The notes below the pieces were generated by a model. The model was not told where the DNA came from. It ran no database searches and saw nothing but the letters and a program-made list of their open reading frames with translations. From positions 1 through 64,000 of the forward strand of contig DATKXK010000016.1 of assembly GCA_035529075.1 (NCBI GenBank): a stretch of 64,000 nt of DNA. The letters are read 5' to 3'. The stretch comes from Acidobacteriota bacterium (GTDB lineage: Bacteria; Zixibacteria; MSB-5A5; GN15; FEB-12). The position numbers and the translations under genes were made by a program. Shown here in pieces: positions 9,093-18,487 of this stretch; positions within the stretch are counted from its first letter, which is position 1, and each line of letters starts with the position of its first letter.

Positions 9093-10633
9093 TGTCGCCG
9101 TCGCATGAGATGATTCTAATTCTCGATTTCGGTTCACAGTACACGCAGCTGATTGCGCGGCGCATCCGTGAGTCCCACGTCTACTGCGAAATCCTTCCGT
9201 TCAACGCCGATCTGAGCGCCTATTCCGACCGCAACGTGATCGGCTACGTTCTCTCGGGCGGCCCGTCTTCGCTGGCCGACGCCGACGCGCCCCGTCTTGA
9301 ACGTTCTTTCTTTGACGTGAACCGTCCGGTTCTCGGCATTTGTTACGGTATGCAACTGGTGGTGGAAATATTCGGGGGCAAGCTGGTCAAGAGCGAGAAT
9401 CGCGAGTATGGCCGGTCCTTCTTCACGGTGCGCTCGGACGGCAGGTTGCTCGAGGGCGTTTCGTCGCGGAGCCAGGTCTGGATGTCGCACGGCGACTCGA
9501 TAGTCGAACTGCCCGCCGGTTTCAGCGTTATCGGGTCGACCGATTCACTGCCGACGGCCGCCATAGCTGACGAGGACAAGGGCCTGTACGGCCTTCAGTT
9601 TCACCCCGAGGTGCACCACACGGACGAGGGCGGCCGGATCATCCGTAATTTCCTGGTGGGGATTTGCGGAGCGCGCTGCGACTGGACGACCGAGTCGTTC
9701 ATCGACGAGACCGTCAGGGGCATCCGTGATCGGGTCGGCGACGGGCGGGTGGTGCTCGGGGTGTCGGGCGGCGTGGATTCATCGGTGGCCGCAATGTTGC
9801 TTTCCAGGGCGATCGGGCAGCGGCTCTTCGGGATATTCGTGGACAACGGCCTGCTTCGAAAGAACGAATTCGCCGACGTAGTTGCCATGCTGCGCACGCT
9901 CGGTGTCAACCTGTATCCGGTCGACGCGGCCGATTTGTTCCTTGAGCGCCTGGCAGGAATTGAAGACCCGGAGCGCAAGCGCAAGATAATCGGCAATACG
10001 TTCATCGATGTTTTCGAGCGTGAGGCCGAGCGGATCGGCGACATCAGGTTTCTCGCCCAGGGTACGCTGTATCCCGACGTCATCGAATCGACGTCGTTCC
10101 GGGGACCGTCGGCGACCATCAAGTCGCACCACAACGTAGGCGGATTGAAGGACCGCATGGACCTCGAGTTGATCGAACCGCTGAGGGAACTGTTCAAGGA
10201 CGAAGTGCGGGTGCTCGGCCGGAGCCTCGAGTTGTCGCCGCAGGTAATCGGCCGTCATCCGTTTCCCGGCCCCGGCCTGGCCGTGCGGATACTCGGCGAC
10301 GTCACCCGCGAGCGGCTGGATCTTCTGCGGGAGGTCGATGCCATCTTTATCGAGGAGCTGCACCGCCACGACATTTACGACGACATCTGGCAGGCGTTTG
10401 CCGTATTGCTGCCGGTAAAGGCGGTTGGAGTAATGGGCGACGAGCGGACGTACGAGAACGTCGTGGCACTCAGGGCGGTGACGTCCGTTGACGGCATGAC
10501 CGCCGATTGGGCCCGGATCGACCACGACATCATGGCCCATGTATCCAACCGGATAATCCGCTCGGTGGCCGGGGTGAATCGCGTGACGTACGACGTGTCC
10601 TCCAAACCCCCGGCGACGATTGAGTGGGAGTGA
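9092..10633 (+). CDS. guaA: GMP synthase (glutamine-hydrolysing)
   Basis: 513 residues. It converts XMP to GMP using ATP and glutamine. The N-terminal class I amidotransferase has nucleophile C84 in GICYGMQL and H171/E173 in QFHPEVHH. Next is the ATP-pyrophosphatase with P-loop VLGVSGGVDSSV (221-232), and the C-terminal dimerisation domain ending KPPATIEWE. The start is fixed by a strong AAGGAGGT site seven bases upstream, inside nadB. Last gene of the lpx operon. Confidence 0.97.
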   Translation: MSPSHEMILILDFGSQYTQLIARRIRESHVYCEILPFNADLSAYSDRNVIGYVLSGGPSSLADADAPRLERSFFDVNRPVLGICYGMQLVVEIFGGKLVKSENREYGRSFFTVRSDGRLLEGVSSRSQVWMSHGDSIVELPAGFSVIGSTDSLPTAAIADEDKGLYGLQFHPEVHHTDEGGRIIRNFLVGICGARCDWTTESFIDETVRGIRDRVGDGRVVLGVSGGVDSSVAAMLLSRAIGQRLFGIFVDNGLLRKNEFADVVAMLRTLGVNLYPVDAADLFLERLAGIEDPERKRKIIGNTFIDVFEREAERIGDIRFLAQGTLYPDVIESTSFRGPSATIKSHHNVGGLKDRMDLELIEPLRELFKDEVRVLGRSLELSPQVIGRHPFPGPGLAVRILGDVTRERLDLLREVDAIFIEELHRHDIYDDIWQAFAVLLPVKAVGVMGDERTYENVVALRAVTSVDGMTADWARIDHDIMAHVSNRIIRSVAGVNRVTYDVSSKPPATIEWE

Positions 10634-10701
10634 GCGACCGCGCGGCTGCCTGACCGTGTAAGCACACCGCCGCGCCTCCTCCGGCCTGGCGCTGATATCG
10701 C

Positions 10702-11526
10702 ATGGTACCGAAGATTCTTAAGATGATCCTCTGGTTTGTTATCGCTCTCTGCGTCGCTTTTGCGGCTTTTGCCCTCTACCTGTATCTGAATCAGGGGCGG
10801 ATGGTATTCTTTCCCTCAAGAACGATATCGGTCACGCCGGAAAATGTGAACCTTGCCTACGAGGACGTCTACCTTGACGTCGGTGCGGGTCACAGTATCC
10901 ACGCCTGGCATTTTCCCGCCGCCGAGGGAAGAAAGACGGTGCTGTTTTGTCACGGCAACGCCGGGAACATATCGGATCGGCTCGAAACGGTGCAGATGCT
11001 CGTCGGCCTGGACGTCGGCGTCCTGCTTTTCGATTACCGCGGGTACGGGCGATCCGACGGTACGCCGAGCGAAGAGCGCATGTACGCCGATGCCACGGCG
11101 GCGTATCGCTGGCTGTGCCGTGACGGGGCCGTATCCCCGGCTGACGTTATCGTTTTCGGCCGTTCACTCGGCGGGGCTGTGGCCGTTGACCTGGCCTCCG
11201 GCGTTGAATGCGGGGGCCTCATAGTCGAATCGTCATTCACGTCGATGGCCGAGTTGGGCCGCCGCATGTATCCGTACATGCCCATTAACCTGTTGCTGCG
11301 CTTTCGATTCGACTCCCTGGCCAAGATCGGCCGGGTACGCTGTCCAATTCTGGTCACGCATTCCCCCCAGGATGAGTTGATCCCGTTTGAGATGGGGCGG
11401 CAGCTGTACGCTGCGGCCCCGGCACCAAAGCGCTTCGTAGAGTTGCAGGGCGGGCATAACGAGCACGACTACATGTCTAATTACTTGTATATAAACGGCT
11501 TGAGTGAATTCATCGGGAGTCTGTAG
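10702..11526 (+). CDS. Membrane-anchored alpha/beta hydrolase
   Basis: 274 residues. A single N-terminal transmembrane helix (about 8-29) is followed by an alpha/beta-hydrolase fold of the BEM46-like group. FCHGNAGN gives the oxyanion region, GRSLGG (153-158) the nucleophile S155, SPQDELIPF the acid D224 and GGHNEH the histidine H252: a complete triad. The catalytic domain should be tethered to the inner membrane. The substrate, an ester or thioester, is unknown. It is 68 bases after guaA with no clear terminator, so it may be read from the same transcript. Confidence 0.85.
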   Translation: MVPKILKMILWFVIALCVAFAAFALYLYLNQGRMVFFPSRTISVTPENVNLAYEDVYLDVGAGHSIHAWHFPAAEGRKTVLFCHGNAGNISDRLETVQMLVGLDVGVLLFDYRGYGRSDGTPSEERMYADATAAYRWLCRDGAVSPADVIVFGRSLGGAVAVDLASGVECGGLIVESSFTSMAELGRRMYPYMPINLLLRFRFDSLAKIGRVRCPILVTHSPQDELIPFEMGRQLYAAAPAPKRFVELQGGHNEHDYMSNYLYINGLSEFIGSL

Positions 11527-11636
11527 CCCGGTCTCACCTCTCAGTTGGAACAGTGGCGTTTGCATCAAAGCGGTTGACAAGGGGGTTCTGATCTGTTTAT
11601 TTCACGGCCTACAGGGTGGGGAGCGAGCGTTCTGTT

Positions 11637-12626
11637 ATGACAATGCTCCACAAAGACAATCTGGCCACGTATATCGAGCCCGTTAAGTCGGACCTGGATA
11701 CGTTTGACCGCAAACTAAACGACTACCTTCGCGGTGATTCCCCCCTGATAACCTCCCTGGCCCGCCACCTGCTGAAGACAAAAGGCAAGCGGATCCGCCC
11801 GGTGTTCCTGTTTCTCTCGTCGCGGGCCGCAGATACGTATTCGGATTATTCAGTTGACGCCTCACTGGCCATCGAGCTGATTCATACGGCCACTTTGCTG
11901 CACGATGACGTCGTCGACGAGTCAGACATGAGACGCGGCCAGGAGACGATCAATCACAAGTGGGCCAATCTCATATCGGTGCTTCTGGGCGATTACCTGT
12001 TCGCCAAGGCCTTCCGGATAATCCTGAGCACGGACTGCAGTGAGTTGGTCAAGGCGATATCGGTAGCCACCGAGCGCGTCTCGCTGGGGGAACTTCGGCA
12101 GATTGAGGAAACCGGCAATTACTCTTTGTCGGAGGAGGAGTATCTCGAAATCATCGCCGACAAAACCGCCTCGTTGTTTGCGGTTTCGTGTGAGACAGGC
12201 CCCATTCTGACCGAGCGAAGCGGTCGCGATCGCGCGCGGTTCGCAAGGTTCGGGGAAAAAGTCGGTACCGCCTTCCAGGTCATTGACGATCTCCTCGATT
12301 ACGTTGGGGACCCCCAGGTGACGGGCAAGGAGCCGGGCAACGACGTGCTGAACGGCAAGGTGACTATGCCGTTGATCCACTCGCTTAAGCAGGTCGGCGA
12401 GGCCGGCCGGCGGGAGATTGTCCGGTATCTGCGCGAAGATGCGGACGGAGACTCGTTTCACCGCGTTTATGATTTTGTGACCGAAAACGGCGGCATTGAC
12501 TATGCTTATCAACGGGCCGACCAGCTCTGCCGGGAGGGGCTGGAGTCCATCTCCCCGCTGGAGCAGTCGAGATACGCTGATTCGCTGCTCGATCTCGTTC
12601 GGTACACGGTGGCGCGGACCTCATAG
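11637..12626 (+). CDS. Polyprenyl diphosphate synthase (IspB/HepT type)
   Basis: 330 residues. It elongates FPP or GPP with IPP to a long trans-polyprenyl diphosphate, usually the quinone side chain. Both aspartate-rich motifs are intact: HDDVVDE (D90, D91, D94) and IDDLLD (D217, D218, D221), with KGKRIRP binding pyrophosphate. Residues before the first motif are medium-sized, consistent with a long product, but chain length cannot be fixed by eye. ATG 11637 was chosen; a GTG seven codons upstream and an ATG two codons downstream are alternatives. Confidence 0.9.
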   Translation: MTMLHKDNLATYIEPVKSDLDTFDRKLNDYLRGDSPLITSLARHLLKTKGKRIRPVFLFLSSRAADTYSDYSVDASLAIELIHTATLLHDDVVDESDMRRGQETINHKWANLISVLLGDYLFAKAFRIILSTDCSELVKAISVATERVSLGELRQIEETGNYSLSEEEYLEIIADKTASLFAVSCETGPILTERSGRDRARFARFGEKVGTAFQVIDDLLDYVGDPQVTGKEPGNDVLNGKVTMPLIHSLKQVGEAGRREIVRYLREDADGDSFHRVYDFVTENGGIDYAYQRADQLCREGLESISPLEQSRYADSLLDLVRYTVARTS

Positions 12627-12721
12627 CGGACTGTCAGCGGATGATCGCCTCCGGGATCAAGTTCTTCAATCTTTCCCCCGGTTCCGACCCTGACGATGCA
12701 TTAGAGGTATAAAGAAGCAAC

Positions 12722-14893
12722 ATGTTCGGCCTTACGGATATCTCGGTAGATTTTCTGTCGGCCAGTCCGCTGGCCGTCGGCCTGGCCCTCGTTACTCTTC
12801 TGGCCTTGTCCTTCCTTCTGTATTTCCGAACGAATCCGCCATTGCCCGTGTACCTGCGGGTTATTCTCGGTATTGTGCGCGCTGTCGCCGTGCTGGCGCT
12901 CATGGGGGCCCTTCTGGAACCGGTGATTCACTTTCGGCGCGAATACGAGCGGAAACCGCGAGTAGCCGTCCTGACGGACCGATCCGGCAGCATGGACCAT
13001 GAAGAACTCGGCAAGACGCGAATGCTTCGTCTGGACTCGCTGCGATCCACGCCGGGTTTCCGACAGTTACAGGACCGCACCGACGTGCGGACGTGGTATT
13101 TCGGGGAGACGGTCGAGGCCTCGGCCGACCGGATCAACCGCGACAAGACGGCGCTGGGTGAAGCCATTCACGAACTGGCCAGCCGTGAACTGGTTGATCC
13201 GTCTGACCTGTGGCTGCTCCTGTCTGACGGCAGGTCCAACAGCGGCCGCCGCCCGATGGACGCGGCTCGCGGGCTTACGGTACCCGTGTACGCCGTAAAC
13301 ATGGCCGGTGACGTCGGCAGTTTTGACGTGGGCCTTACTGCGGTCGATTATAACCCGGTCATGTTTGTCGGCCGGAAAACGGAGATCGGCGTCGGCCTCG
13401 ACTGGCGCGGGGCCGACAACGAGGCTTTGCAGGTACAGGTGCTGGACGATACGAAAGTCCTTGACGAGGCGCAGTATGCCCTGTCCCAGGAGGATGGACT
13501 GGGCCTGGTAACACTGGGATACGTTCCCGAACAGCCCGGACAGAAGTTGCTGCGTGTGCGCATACCGGCCCTGGAGACCGAGGAAAGCACGGGCAACAAC
13601 GAACGCACGATCGCGGTGAAAATCCTGAAAAGTCGTTTAAAGATCCTTCTGGTGACCGGCAGGCCCGACTACGAGGTGGGGTTTTTGCACCGTCACCTGC
13701 TGCAATCGGACAGGTACGACGCCGACCTGGCCGTCACCGACCCGTCGGCCGGCAACCTGTCGCGGCGTTTCCCATCCCGCCAGACGGAATTGAACCGCTA
13801 TGACCTGGTGGTGCTGCACGACCCTGATCCATCGGCGTTCGACGCTCATCAGGGGGTGATCAGATCGTACCTGGCGGAAAAGGGGGGTGCCGTCTGGGTG
13901 ATCATGGGTGAACAGTACGCGGCGAAAAGCCCCGTCGATTGGTTCAACGAACTGCTGCCGTTTGCCCAGAGTTCGCGGCAGAGACTGCAGCGGCTGGACT
14001 TTCACGGAGAACCGGCCGAGGGTCACCTGTTTCACCCGGCGATTCGCCTCGCGGACGATCGCAGCGGCATCCGTGAGGCCTGGGCGGGCGTGCCACCTTT
14101 CAAATCACTCGTCCGCTGTGATCGCGTCGACCCGAACAGCGTGGTGCTGGCGCGGGCGGCCGGGGCGGGACTTGACGCCGAGAACCTGCCCATTCTCGGT
14201 TACCGGCGGTTCGGTCCCGGTAAGTTGATTGCATCGGCGGCCCTTCCAGTCTGGCACTGGGGGTTTGTCACTCTCGGGTTCGGTGAGGATGACAGTTACT
14301 ACCGACGGTTCCTGGACGGCGTGATAAGCTGGCTGACGGTGCCGGAGGACTTCGATCCGATACGGATCGCGCCGGAAAAGGAAGTTTTCAACCGGGGCGA
14401 GGTAATCCGTTTCGCGGGCTTTGCCTTTGACCAGGGGTTTCGTCCCATTCCCGGTGTGACCGGCACCGTAAGTCTGGTCGGTCCCGGCCCGGCGGATCGG
14501 TACAGCGCCGACTTGGTCCAGATCGGAGAAGGCAGGCATGTGGCCGAGTTTACCCGCGTGCCGCCCGGCAAGTATCAGTACGAGGCTGAATTCGACAAGG
14601 GGGGACAGTTGCTCAAACGCAAGAACGGCGAGATTCTCGTGGAAGCCTTCTCACTCGAGGAATTCGACCAGCGGGGAGATCCCAACAGCCTGATGACCGT
14701 AGCGAGACTCTCGGGGGGTAACTACTATACGTACGGGCAGTTCAACCGGGCTGTGGCGGCCATAGATCCGGGGCCGATCATTGAGAGGGAAGAGGGGGAG
14801 GTGACGGTCTGGGGAAAGCTCTGGTTGCTTGCGGTTTTCGTCGGCGCGCTGGCCGTCGAATGGGTCCTGCGGAAGGTTAACCAGCTAATCTGA
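12722..14893 (+). CDS. Large membrane protein with a von Willebrand A-like domain
   Basis: 723 residues. Two N-terminal transmembrane helices (about 17-35 and 48-67) lead into a VWA domain with a MIDAS motif TDRSGSM (85-91; D86, S88, S90). A long region follows that resembles a glutamine-amidotransferase-like fold (VVLHDPDPSAF and following), then a beta-rich segment, and a last helix near 697-716 (LWLLAVFVGALAVEWVL). This is the layout of BatA-like membrane proteins with large extracytoplasmic parts. The function is not known; metal-dependent protein binding at the envelope is inferred. It converges with the HisKA gene and overlaps it by nine bases. Confidence 0.75.
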   Translation: MFGLTDISVDFLSASPLAVGLALVTLLALSFLLYFRTNPPLPVYLRVILGIVRAVAVLALMGALLEPVIHFRREYERKPRVAVLTDRSGSMDHEELGKTRMLRLDSLRSTPGFRQLQDRTDVRTWYFGETVEASADRINRDKTALGEAIHELASRELVDPSDLWLLLSDGRSNSGRRPMDAARGLTVPVYAVNMAGDVGSFDVGLTAVDYNPVMFVGRKTEIGVGLDWRGADNEALQVQVLDDTKVLDEAQYALSQEDGLGLVTLGYVPEQPGQKLLRVRIPALETEESTGNNERTIAVKILKSRLKILLVTGRPDYEVGFLHRHLLQSDRYDADLAVTDPSAGNLSRRFPSRQTELNRYDLVVLHDPDPSAFDAHQGVIRSYLAEKGGAVWVIMGEQYAAKSPVDWFNELLPFAQSSRQRLQRLDFHGEPAEGHLFHPAIRLADDRSGIREAWAGVPPFKSLVRCDRVDPNSVVLARAAGAGLDAENLPILGYRRFGPGKLIASAALPVWHWGFVTLGFGEDDSYYRRFLDGVISWLTVPEDFDPIRIAPEKEVFNRGEVIRFAGFAFDQGFRPIPGVTGTVSLVGPGPADRYSADLVQIGEGRHVAEFTRVPPGKYQYEAEFDKGGQLLKRKNGEILVEAFSLEEFDQRGDPNSLMTVARLSGGNYYTYGQFNRAVAAIDPGPIIEREEGEVTVWGKLWLLAVFVGALAVEWVLRKVNQLI

Positions 14894-15226
14894 CTTCCCG
14901 GCCGCGTTTCCGTAGGTGTCAAGTACGGAACTCAAATCGACTTTCTCATTCAAGGCGATTTTCTCATCGTGAAGCTCATCCACCAGAGCCTTTATGCGCT
15001 CTGCGCATTTCATGATCTGCTGTAAGCTCTGCTGATGCCCCGGGCTGATCTTGTCCTCGTCCATGAGTATGTATTCCACGTACCCGATGATGCCGGCCAG
15101 GGGATTATTGATGTCATGATTGAGGGTCAGGCAGCGGGCGATGTACGGCTTCAGCACCCGATAGAGCGCGATTTCTTCCTTGAGTTCGTCGCCGAGGTTT
15201 GCCTTTGACAGGGACATTTCGGGCAT
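14885..15226 (-). CDS. Stand-alone HisKA (histidine kinase dimerisation) domain protein
   Basis: 113 residues read leftward. Residues about 30-95 match a HisKA dimerisation and phosphoacceptor helix pair, with an H-box LNHDINNPL (phosphoacceptor H37) and a second helix ending in ALVDELHD. There is no ATPase (HATPase_c) domain, membrane helix or receiver, and the reading frame stops soon after. It could be a phosphotransfer or dimerising partner of another kinase, or a remnant. I used the ATG at 15226; frames extend to 15301 without a better site. Confidence 0.6.
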   Translation of the reverse strand: MPEMSLSKANLGDELKEEIALYRVLKPYIARCLTLNHDINNPLAGIIGYVEYILMDEDKISPGHQQSLQQIMKCAERIKALVDELHDEKIALNEKVDLSSVLDTYGNAAGKSD

Positions 15227-15349
15227 AGAGAACCTGCTTTCTGTGACGTCACGTCGCCGCACGTTGCCTTCACCTGATATCGGCAGAAACGGCCCGGACA
15301 TTATCGGCCGGTGGCCCCGGCGCTCGGCACCGGATCAGTGAGAATGGCC

Positions 15350-15377
15350 TTGTTCGTTTTGAATTGGCGCTTATATT
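15350..15377 (+). promoter_or_regulatory. Predicted sigma-70-type promoter
   Basis: TTGTTC (15350-15355), 16-bp spacer, TATATT (15372-15377), placed 35 bases before the dehydrogenase-like gene at 15413. Confidence 0.55.
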
Positions 15378-15412
15378 AGCGTTCATTGTTTTGAACGGAC
15401 TTGGAGAAGACG

Positions 15413-16552
15413 ATGAGAATAGCGGTCATTGGAGCGGGGCTGATGGGCAGGGCGGTGGTGTATGACCTGGCCAGGGCCGACGGTGTACAGAGCGTCGGTG
15501 TGTTTGACGTCAATGCGGATTTGGCTCGCGAGGTAGCGGAGCAATACGGAGACGGCAAGGCGACGGCCGCCCGGCTCGACGCCGGTGACATTGAAGGGGC
15601 AGTGGAGGTCCTGAGGGATTACGCGGCGGCCGTATCCTGCGTGACCTACAAACACAACGTCGATTTGACGCGTGCAGCGGTGCGGGCCGGTTGCCATCTC
15701 GTCGATCTCGGCGGCAACAACGACGTCGTTCACAGCCAGTTGGAGATGGACGGCGAGGCGGAGCAGGCAGGTGTCATTGTGATCCCCGATTGCGGTCTCG
15801 CGCCCGGAATGGTTTCGGTGATGGTGGCGGACGGAATCGCGAGACTGGACCGGACCGAATCCATCAGAATCAGGGTGGGGGGTCTGCCGCAGTCGCCCCG
15901 ACCTCCGCTGAACTACCAGATCGTGTTTTCTGCGGAAGGGTTGATCAACGAGTACTGGGAGCCGTGCGTGATCCTGGAGGACGGAAAGAAGAAGACAGTG
16001 AATCCGATGACCGGCCTGGAGCTGCTCGAGTTCGACGGTATAGGCAAACTGGAGGCGTTCTTCACTTCGGGAGGCACGTCCACTCTCCCGGACACGTACG
16101 AGGGGAAGGTCAGATCTCTGGACTACAAGACTATCCGCTACCCCGGTCACTGCCAGTTGTTCAGACCGATGCTTGAAATCGGCCTGGGTTCGCGGAGGAA
16201 GGTCGAGGTTGACGGACAGACGGCGGAACCAAGAGCGGTCTTCAAAGCCGTGCTGGAGCGTACCCTCTCATCCGGCGACCTCGATATGGTCCTGGTGCGG
16301 GTGGTCGTCGAAGGGGAAAGAGACGATGCGGCTGCGACCATCGTCTATGAGATTGTCGATCGTCAGGATATGAAAACGGGTCTGACGGCCATGATGCGCA
16401 CGACGGCTTTTCCGGCGGCGATCATAGCCTGGATGGCGGCGGCCGGTCAGATCACCGCTCGCGGAGTCAAACCACAGGAACTCGTCGTAAAACCGTCTCT
16501 CTTTTTCCCCCAGTTGAAGAAACGCAGTATCAAGCTGGTCATCAGAGAGTAG
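15413..16552 (+). CDS. Saccharopine dehydrogenase-like oxidoreductase
   Basis: 379 residues. An N-terminal Rossmann fold begins at once (MRIAVIGAGLMG, GxGxxG at 7-12). It continues with VDLGGNNDVV and DCGLAPGM, the signature block of the saccharopine dehydrogenase/LYS9 superfamily. The C-terminal substrate-domain half fits family length. Known members reduce or oxidise amino-acid adducts such as saccharopine or carboxynorspermidine; which one cannot be said. ATG 15413 follows a GGAG site; a TTG four codons upstream is the alternative. It has its own promoter and converges with the pseudopilin array. Confidence 0.82.
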   Translation: MRIAVIGAGLMGRAVVYDLARADGVQSVGVFDVNADLAREVAEQYGDGKATAARLDAGDIEGAVEVLRDYAAAVSCVTYKHNVDLTRAAVRAGCHLVDLGGNNDVVHSQLEMDGEAEQAGVIVIPDCGLAPGMVSVMVADGIARLDRTESIRIRVGGLPQSPRPPLNYQIVFSAEGLINEYWEPCVILEDGKKKTVNPMTGLELLEFDGIGKLEAFFTSGGTSTLPDTYEGKVRSLDYKTIRYPGHCQLFRPMLEIGLGSRRKVEVDGQTAEPRAVFKAVLERTLSSGDLDMVLVRVVVEGERDDAAATIVYEIVDRQDMKTGLTAMMRTTAFPAAIIAWMAAAGQITARGVKPQELVVKPSLFFPQLKKRSIKLVIRE

Positions 16553-16585
16553 CCGACCTTCGGCCTCTCGTTCACCAAAGGTCGG
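16553..16585. terminator. Inverted repeat between convergent genes
   Basis: CCGACCTT (16553-16560) and AAGGTCGG (16578-16585) form an 8-bp stem around a 17-base loop, right at the stop codons of the two convergent genes. There is no T-tract, so it is at best a weak terminator. Confidence 0.35.
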
Positions 16586-17306
16586 CGGGGAAGACGACGT
16601 CGAGTTTCACGTCGCGGCCCGGACAGACGGTGATGGCCAGGGTGACGGTATCGCTGTCGGGGATATAGATGATGCTCAGGCCGTGGTTCCCCACGGGAAC
16701 GCCGGTAAACCGGAAGTAACCGTGGGGGTCGGGAACGATCGCAGCCGTTGTCAGGCCCCCGGAACCGTCCGGGTAAATCAATCTGATCAGCAATGAGTCC
16801 CTGAAGATTTCGCCGGGCAGGCCCTGGTCGGCATCGGCAAGCGTGCCCTCGACCGTGTTCGCGAGCAGTTCAGTGGTGGAGCCGGTAATGACCCTGTCGA
16901 TGTCCGCCCCGGAGCCGGTCGACCTGATCAGGGTGCCGGCGAACACGTACTCGCTGCCCCACCCGTCCTTCTTGAAATCATCCCCGGCAATGCCGCGTGA
17001 CATGTAGGGGCCTTCCCAGGTGGCGTACAGACCGGGGTTCTGCACGAGCGCGTCCAGATTCGGCGGTAAGGCTCCGACGTCGCCGACGTACCCGAAATCG
17101 GTCCTGACACCTCCGGTGAAGACGCCCGGATTTCCGACTATAGCGTGGGTCAGCTCGTCCAGTTCCCGTTTCGTGTGTTCGTACCGGGCGGTTTGCACGG
17201 ACTGGGTCAGTGTCTTTGTGGCGACCACGGCGATGATCCCCAGCACGACGATCATCACCACCATTTCGATCAACGTGAATCCCTTATGGCGAGGCCGTGT
17301 ACTCAT
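16572..17306 (-). CDS. GspG-like pseudopilin with C-terminal beta-sandwich domain (copy 4)
   Basis: 244 residues. Short basic leader ending at KG, then a type III signal GFTLIEMVVMIVVLGIIAVVA: cleavage before F, with the conserved Glu at +5. A GspG-type globular core follows (FGYVGDVGALPPNLDAL, ATWEGPYM, FKKDGWGSEYVF). After it comes about 80 residues resembling a carboxypeptidase-regulatory or transthyretin-like sandwich (VRLIYPDGSGG, FTGVPVGNHGLSIIYIPDSDT). It is predicted to be an inner-membrane or pilus-like fibre subunit handled by a prepilin peptidase. Its ATG shares one base with the stop of copy 3 (TGATG). Last gene of the array. Confidence 0.88.
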   Translation of the reverse strand: MSTRPRHKGFTLIEMVVMIVVLGIIAVVATKTLTQSVQTARYEHTKRELDELTHAIVGNPGVFTGGVRTDFGYVGDVGALPPNLDALVQNPGLYATWEGPYMSRGIAGDDFKKDGWGSEYVFAGTLIRSTGSGADIDRVITGSTTELLANTVEGTLADADQGLPGEIFRDSLLIRLIYPDGSGGLTTAAIVPDPHGYFRFTGVPVGNHGLSIIYIPDSDTVTLAITVCPGRDVKLDVVFPADLW

Positions 17307-18487
17307 CACTGGCAGTAGTCCGCTGTAAAAGTGATAATCGAACCGTTGGAGAACTCAACGGTAAACTGTTCACCGTTCATGTCAACCCGCGGCCCGCCGC
17401 CGGGAAGACTTTGGAACGTCTCGATGCGAATCGGGATGCTGTCTCCCGGCTGGAGTACCTGTGCGCCGGTGAAAGATGCGGTATCTCCCGATCCGAGGGC
17501 GGGCGGGCCCGAACGGACGGTCTGAGTGTTCCAGATTACATTCCTGTAATACGCCGTCTGCGTGGTCCAGGTGACCCGAAGGTAACCGACGGCTATGTCT
17601 GTGGTCGACGTATTGGTGACCCAAAATCGAAGCCTGGAACAGCCCGGCGGGGACAGGGTATCGGAGCCCGGCACCAGCAGGATGCCGGCGCCGGCGGACC
17701 ATAAGTCGGCAGCCAGACGGAACTCGGCAGTTGGTGAGGCGCCGGGAGGCACGGAGACAAACCGCCTGAGCGTATCATCGCCGGGTACCCATATGATCCT
17801 TACCTCATGGTTGCCGATCGGCACGGAGTCGAACGAAAAGTATCCGCCGGCGTCGGTTGTCTGAGAGCGCGTCACGGTGCCGCCCGAACCGTCAGGCAGC
17901 GTGATCCTGACGGTGACGGAATCGCGGTACGTCTGTCCCGGCGGCGTGCCGTCGAGATCGGTAACCGCCCCGCTGATGCAGTTGCGCAGAAGATCGTCGG
18001 TGGACACGGCCAGGTGGCGAACAAGGCTGCTTCCCGATCCCGCCGAAGTAATGGTAACGTCGCCGCTGTACTGGTACGGAACGCCCCAGGCGTCTTTCAG
18101 GTAGTCGTCGGCTGCCTGGGTAAATCGGGTTTCGATGTAAGGTCCCTTCCAGGTGGTATACCCCCCGGGGTTGCCCAGAAGCGCCTGGAGATTCGGCGGC
18201 AGGGCGCCGACGTCGCCGACGTAGCCGAAGTCGAAACGCACGCCGTGGTTGCTAAGTTCGGGATTGCCTACCGAGGCTCGCGCCAGGGCGTCCATCTCCC
18301 GCCGCGTTTCCTCCATACGCGCCGTCGCAGTGATACGCCGGCCGCCGCGCATCGCGACCGTGAGCAGAATGCCCACGATTATGATCGCCAGGACAACGTC
18401 TATCATCGTGAAGCCGAGTTGGCCGGCCCTGAACGTCATCGTTGAATTGTGCCGTCGCCGCATGATTAACCTGCTGTGCCTATTCAT
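17306..18487 (-). CDS. GspG-like pseudopilin with two extra C-terminal domains (copy 3)
   Basis: 393 residues. Prepilin signal LGFTMIDVVLAIIIVG; unlike its paralogues it has Asp, not Glu, at +5. Then the GspG core (FGYVGDVGALPPNLQALL, TWKGPYI, DDYLKDAWGVPYQY) and the shared beta-sandwich (SFDSVPIGNHEVRIIWVPG). About 110 further residues look like an immunoglobulin-type domain ending FTADYCQ. The D5 change resembles minor pseudopilins that do not bridge to a preceding subunit, so it may sit at the fibre tip; that is inference. The start at 18487 overlaps copy 2; an ATG at 18463 is a fair alternative. Confidence 0.85.
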   Translation of the reverse strand: MNRHSRLIMRRRHNSTMTFRAGQLGFTMIDVVLAIIIVGILLTVAMRGGRRITATARMEETRREMDALARASVGNPELSNHGVRFDFGYVGDVGALPPNLQALLGNPGGYTTWKGPYIETRFTQAADDYLKDAWGVPYQYSGDVTITSAGSGSSLVRHLAVSTDDLLRNCISGAVTDLDGTPPGQTYRDSVTVRITLPDGSGGTVTRSQTTDAGGYFSFDSVPIGNHEVRIIWVPGDDTLRRFVSVPPGASPTAEFRLAADLWSAGAGILLVPGSDTLSPPGCSRLRFWVTNTSTTDIAVGYLRVTWTTQTAYYRNVIWNTQTVRSGPPALGSGDTASFTGAQVLQPGDSIPIRIETFQSLPGGGPRVDMNGEQFTVEFSNGSIITFTADYCQ

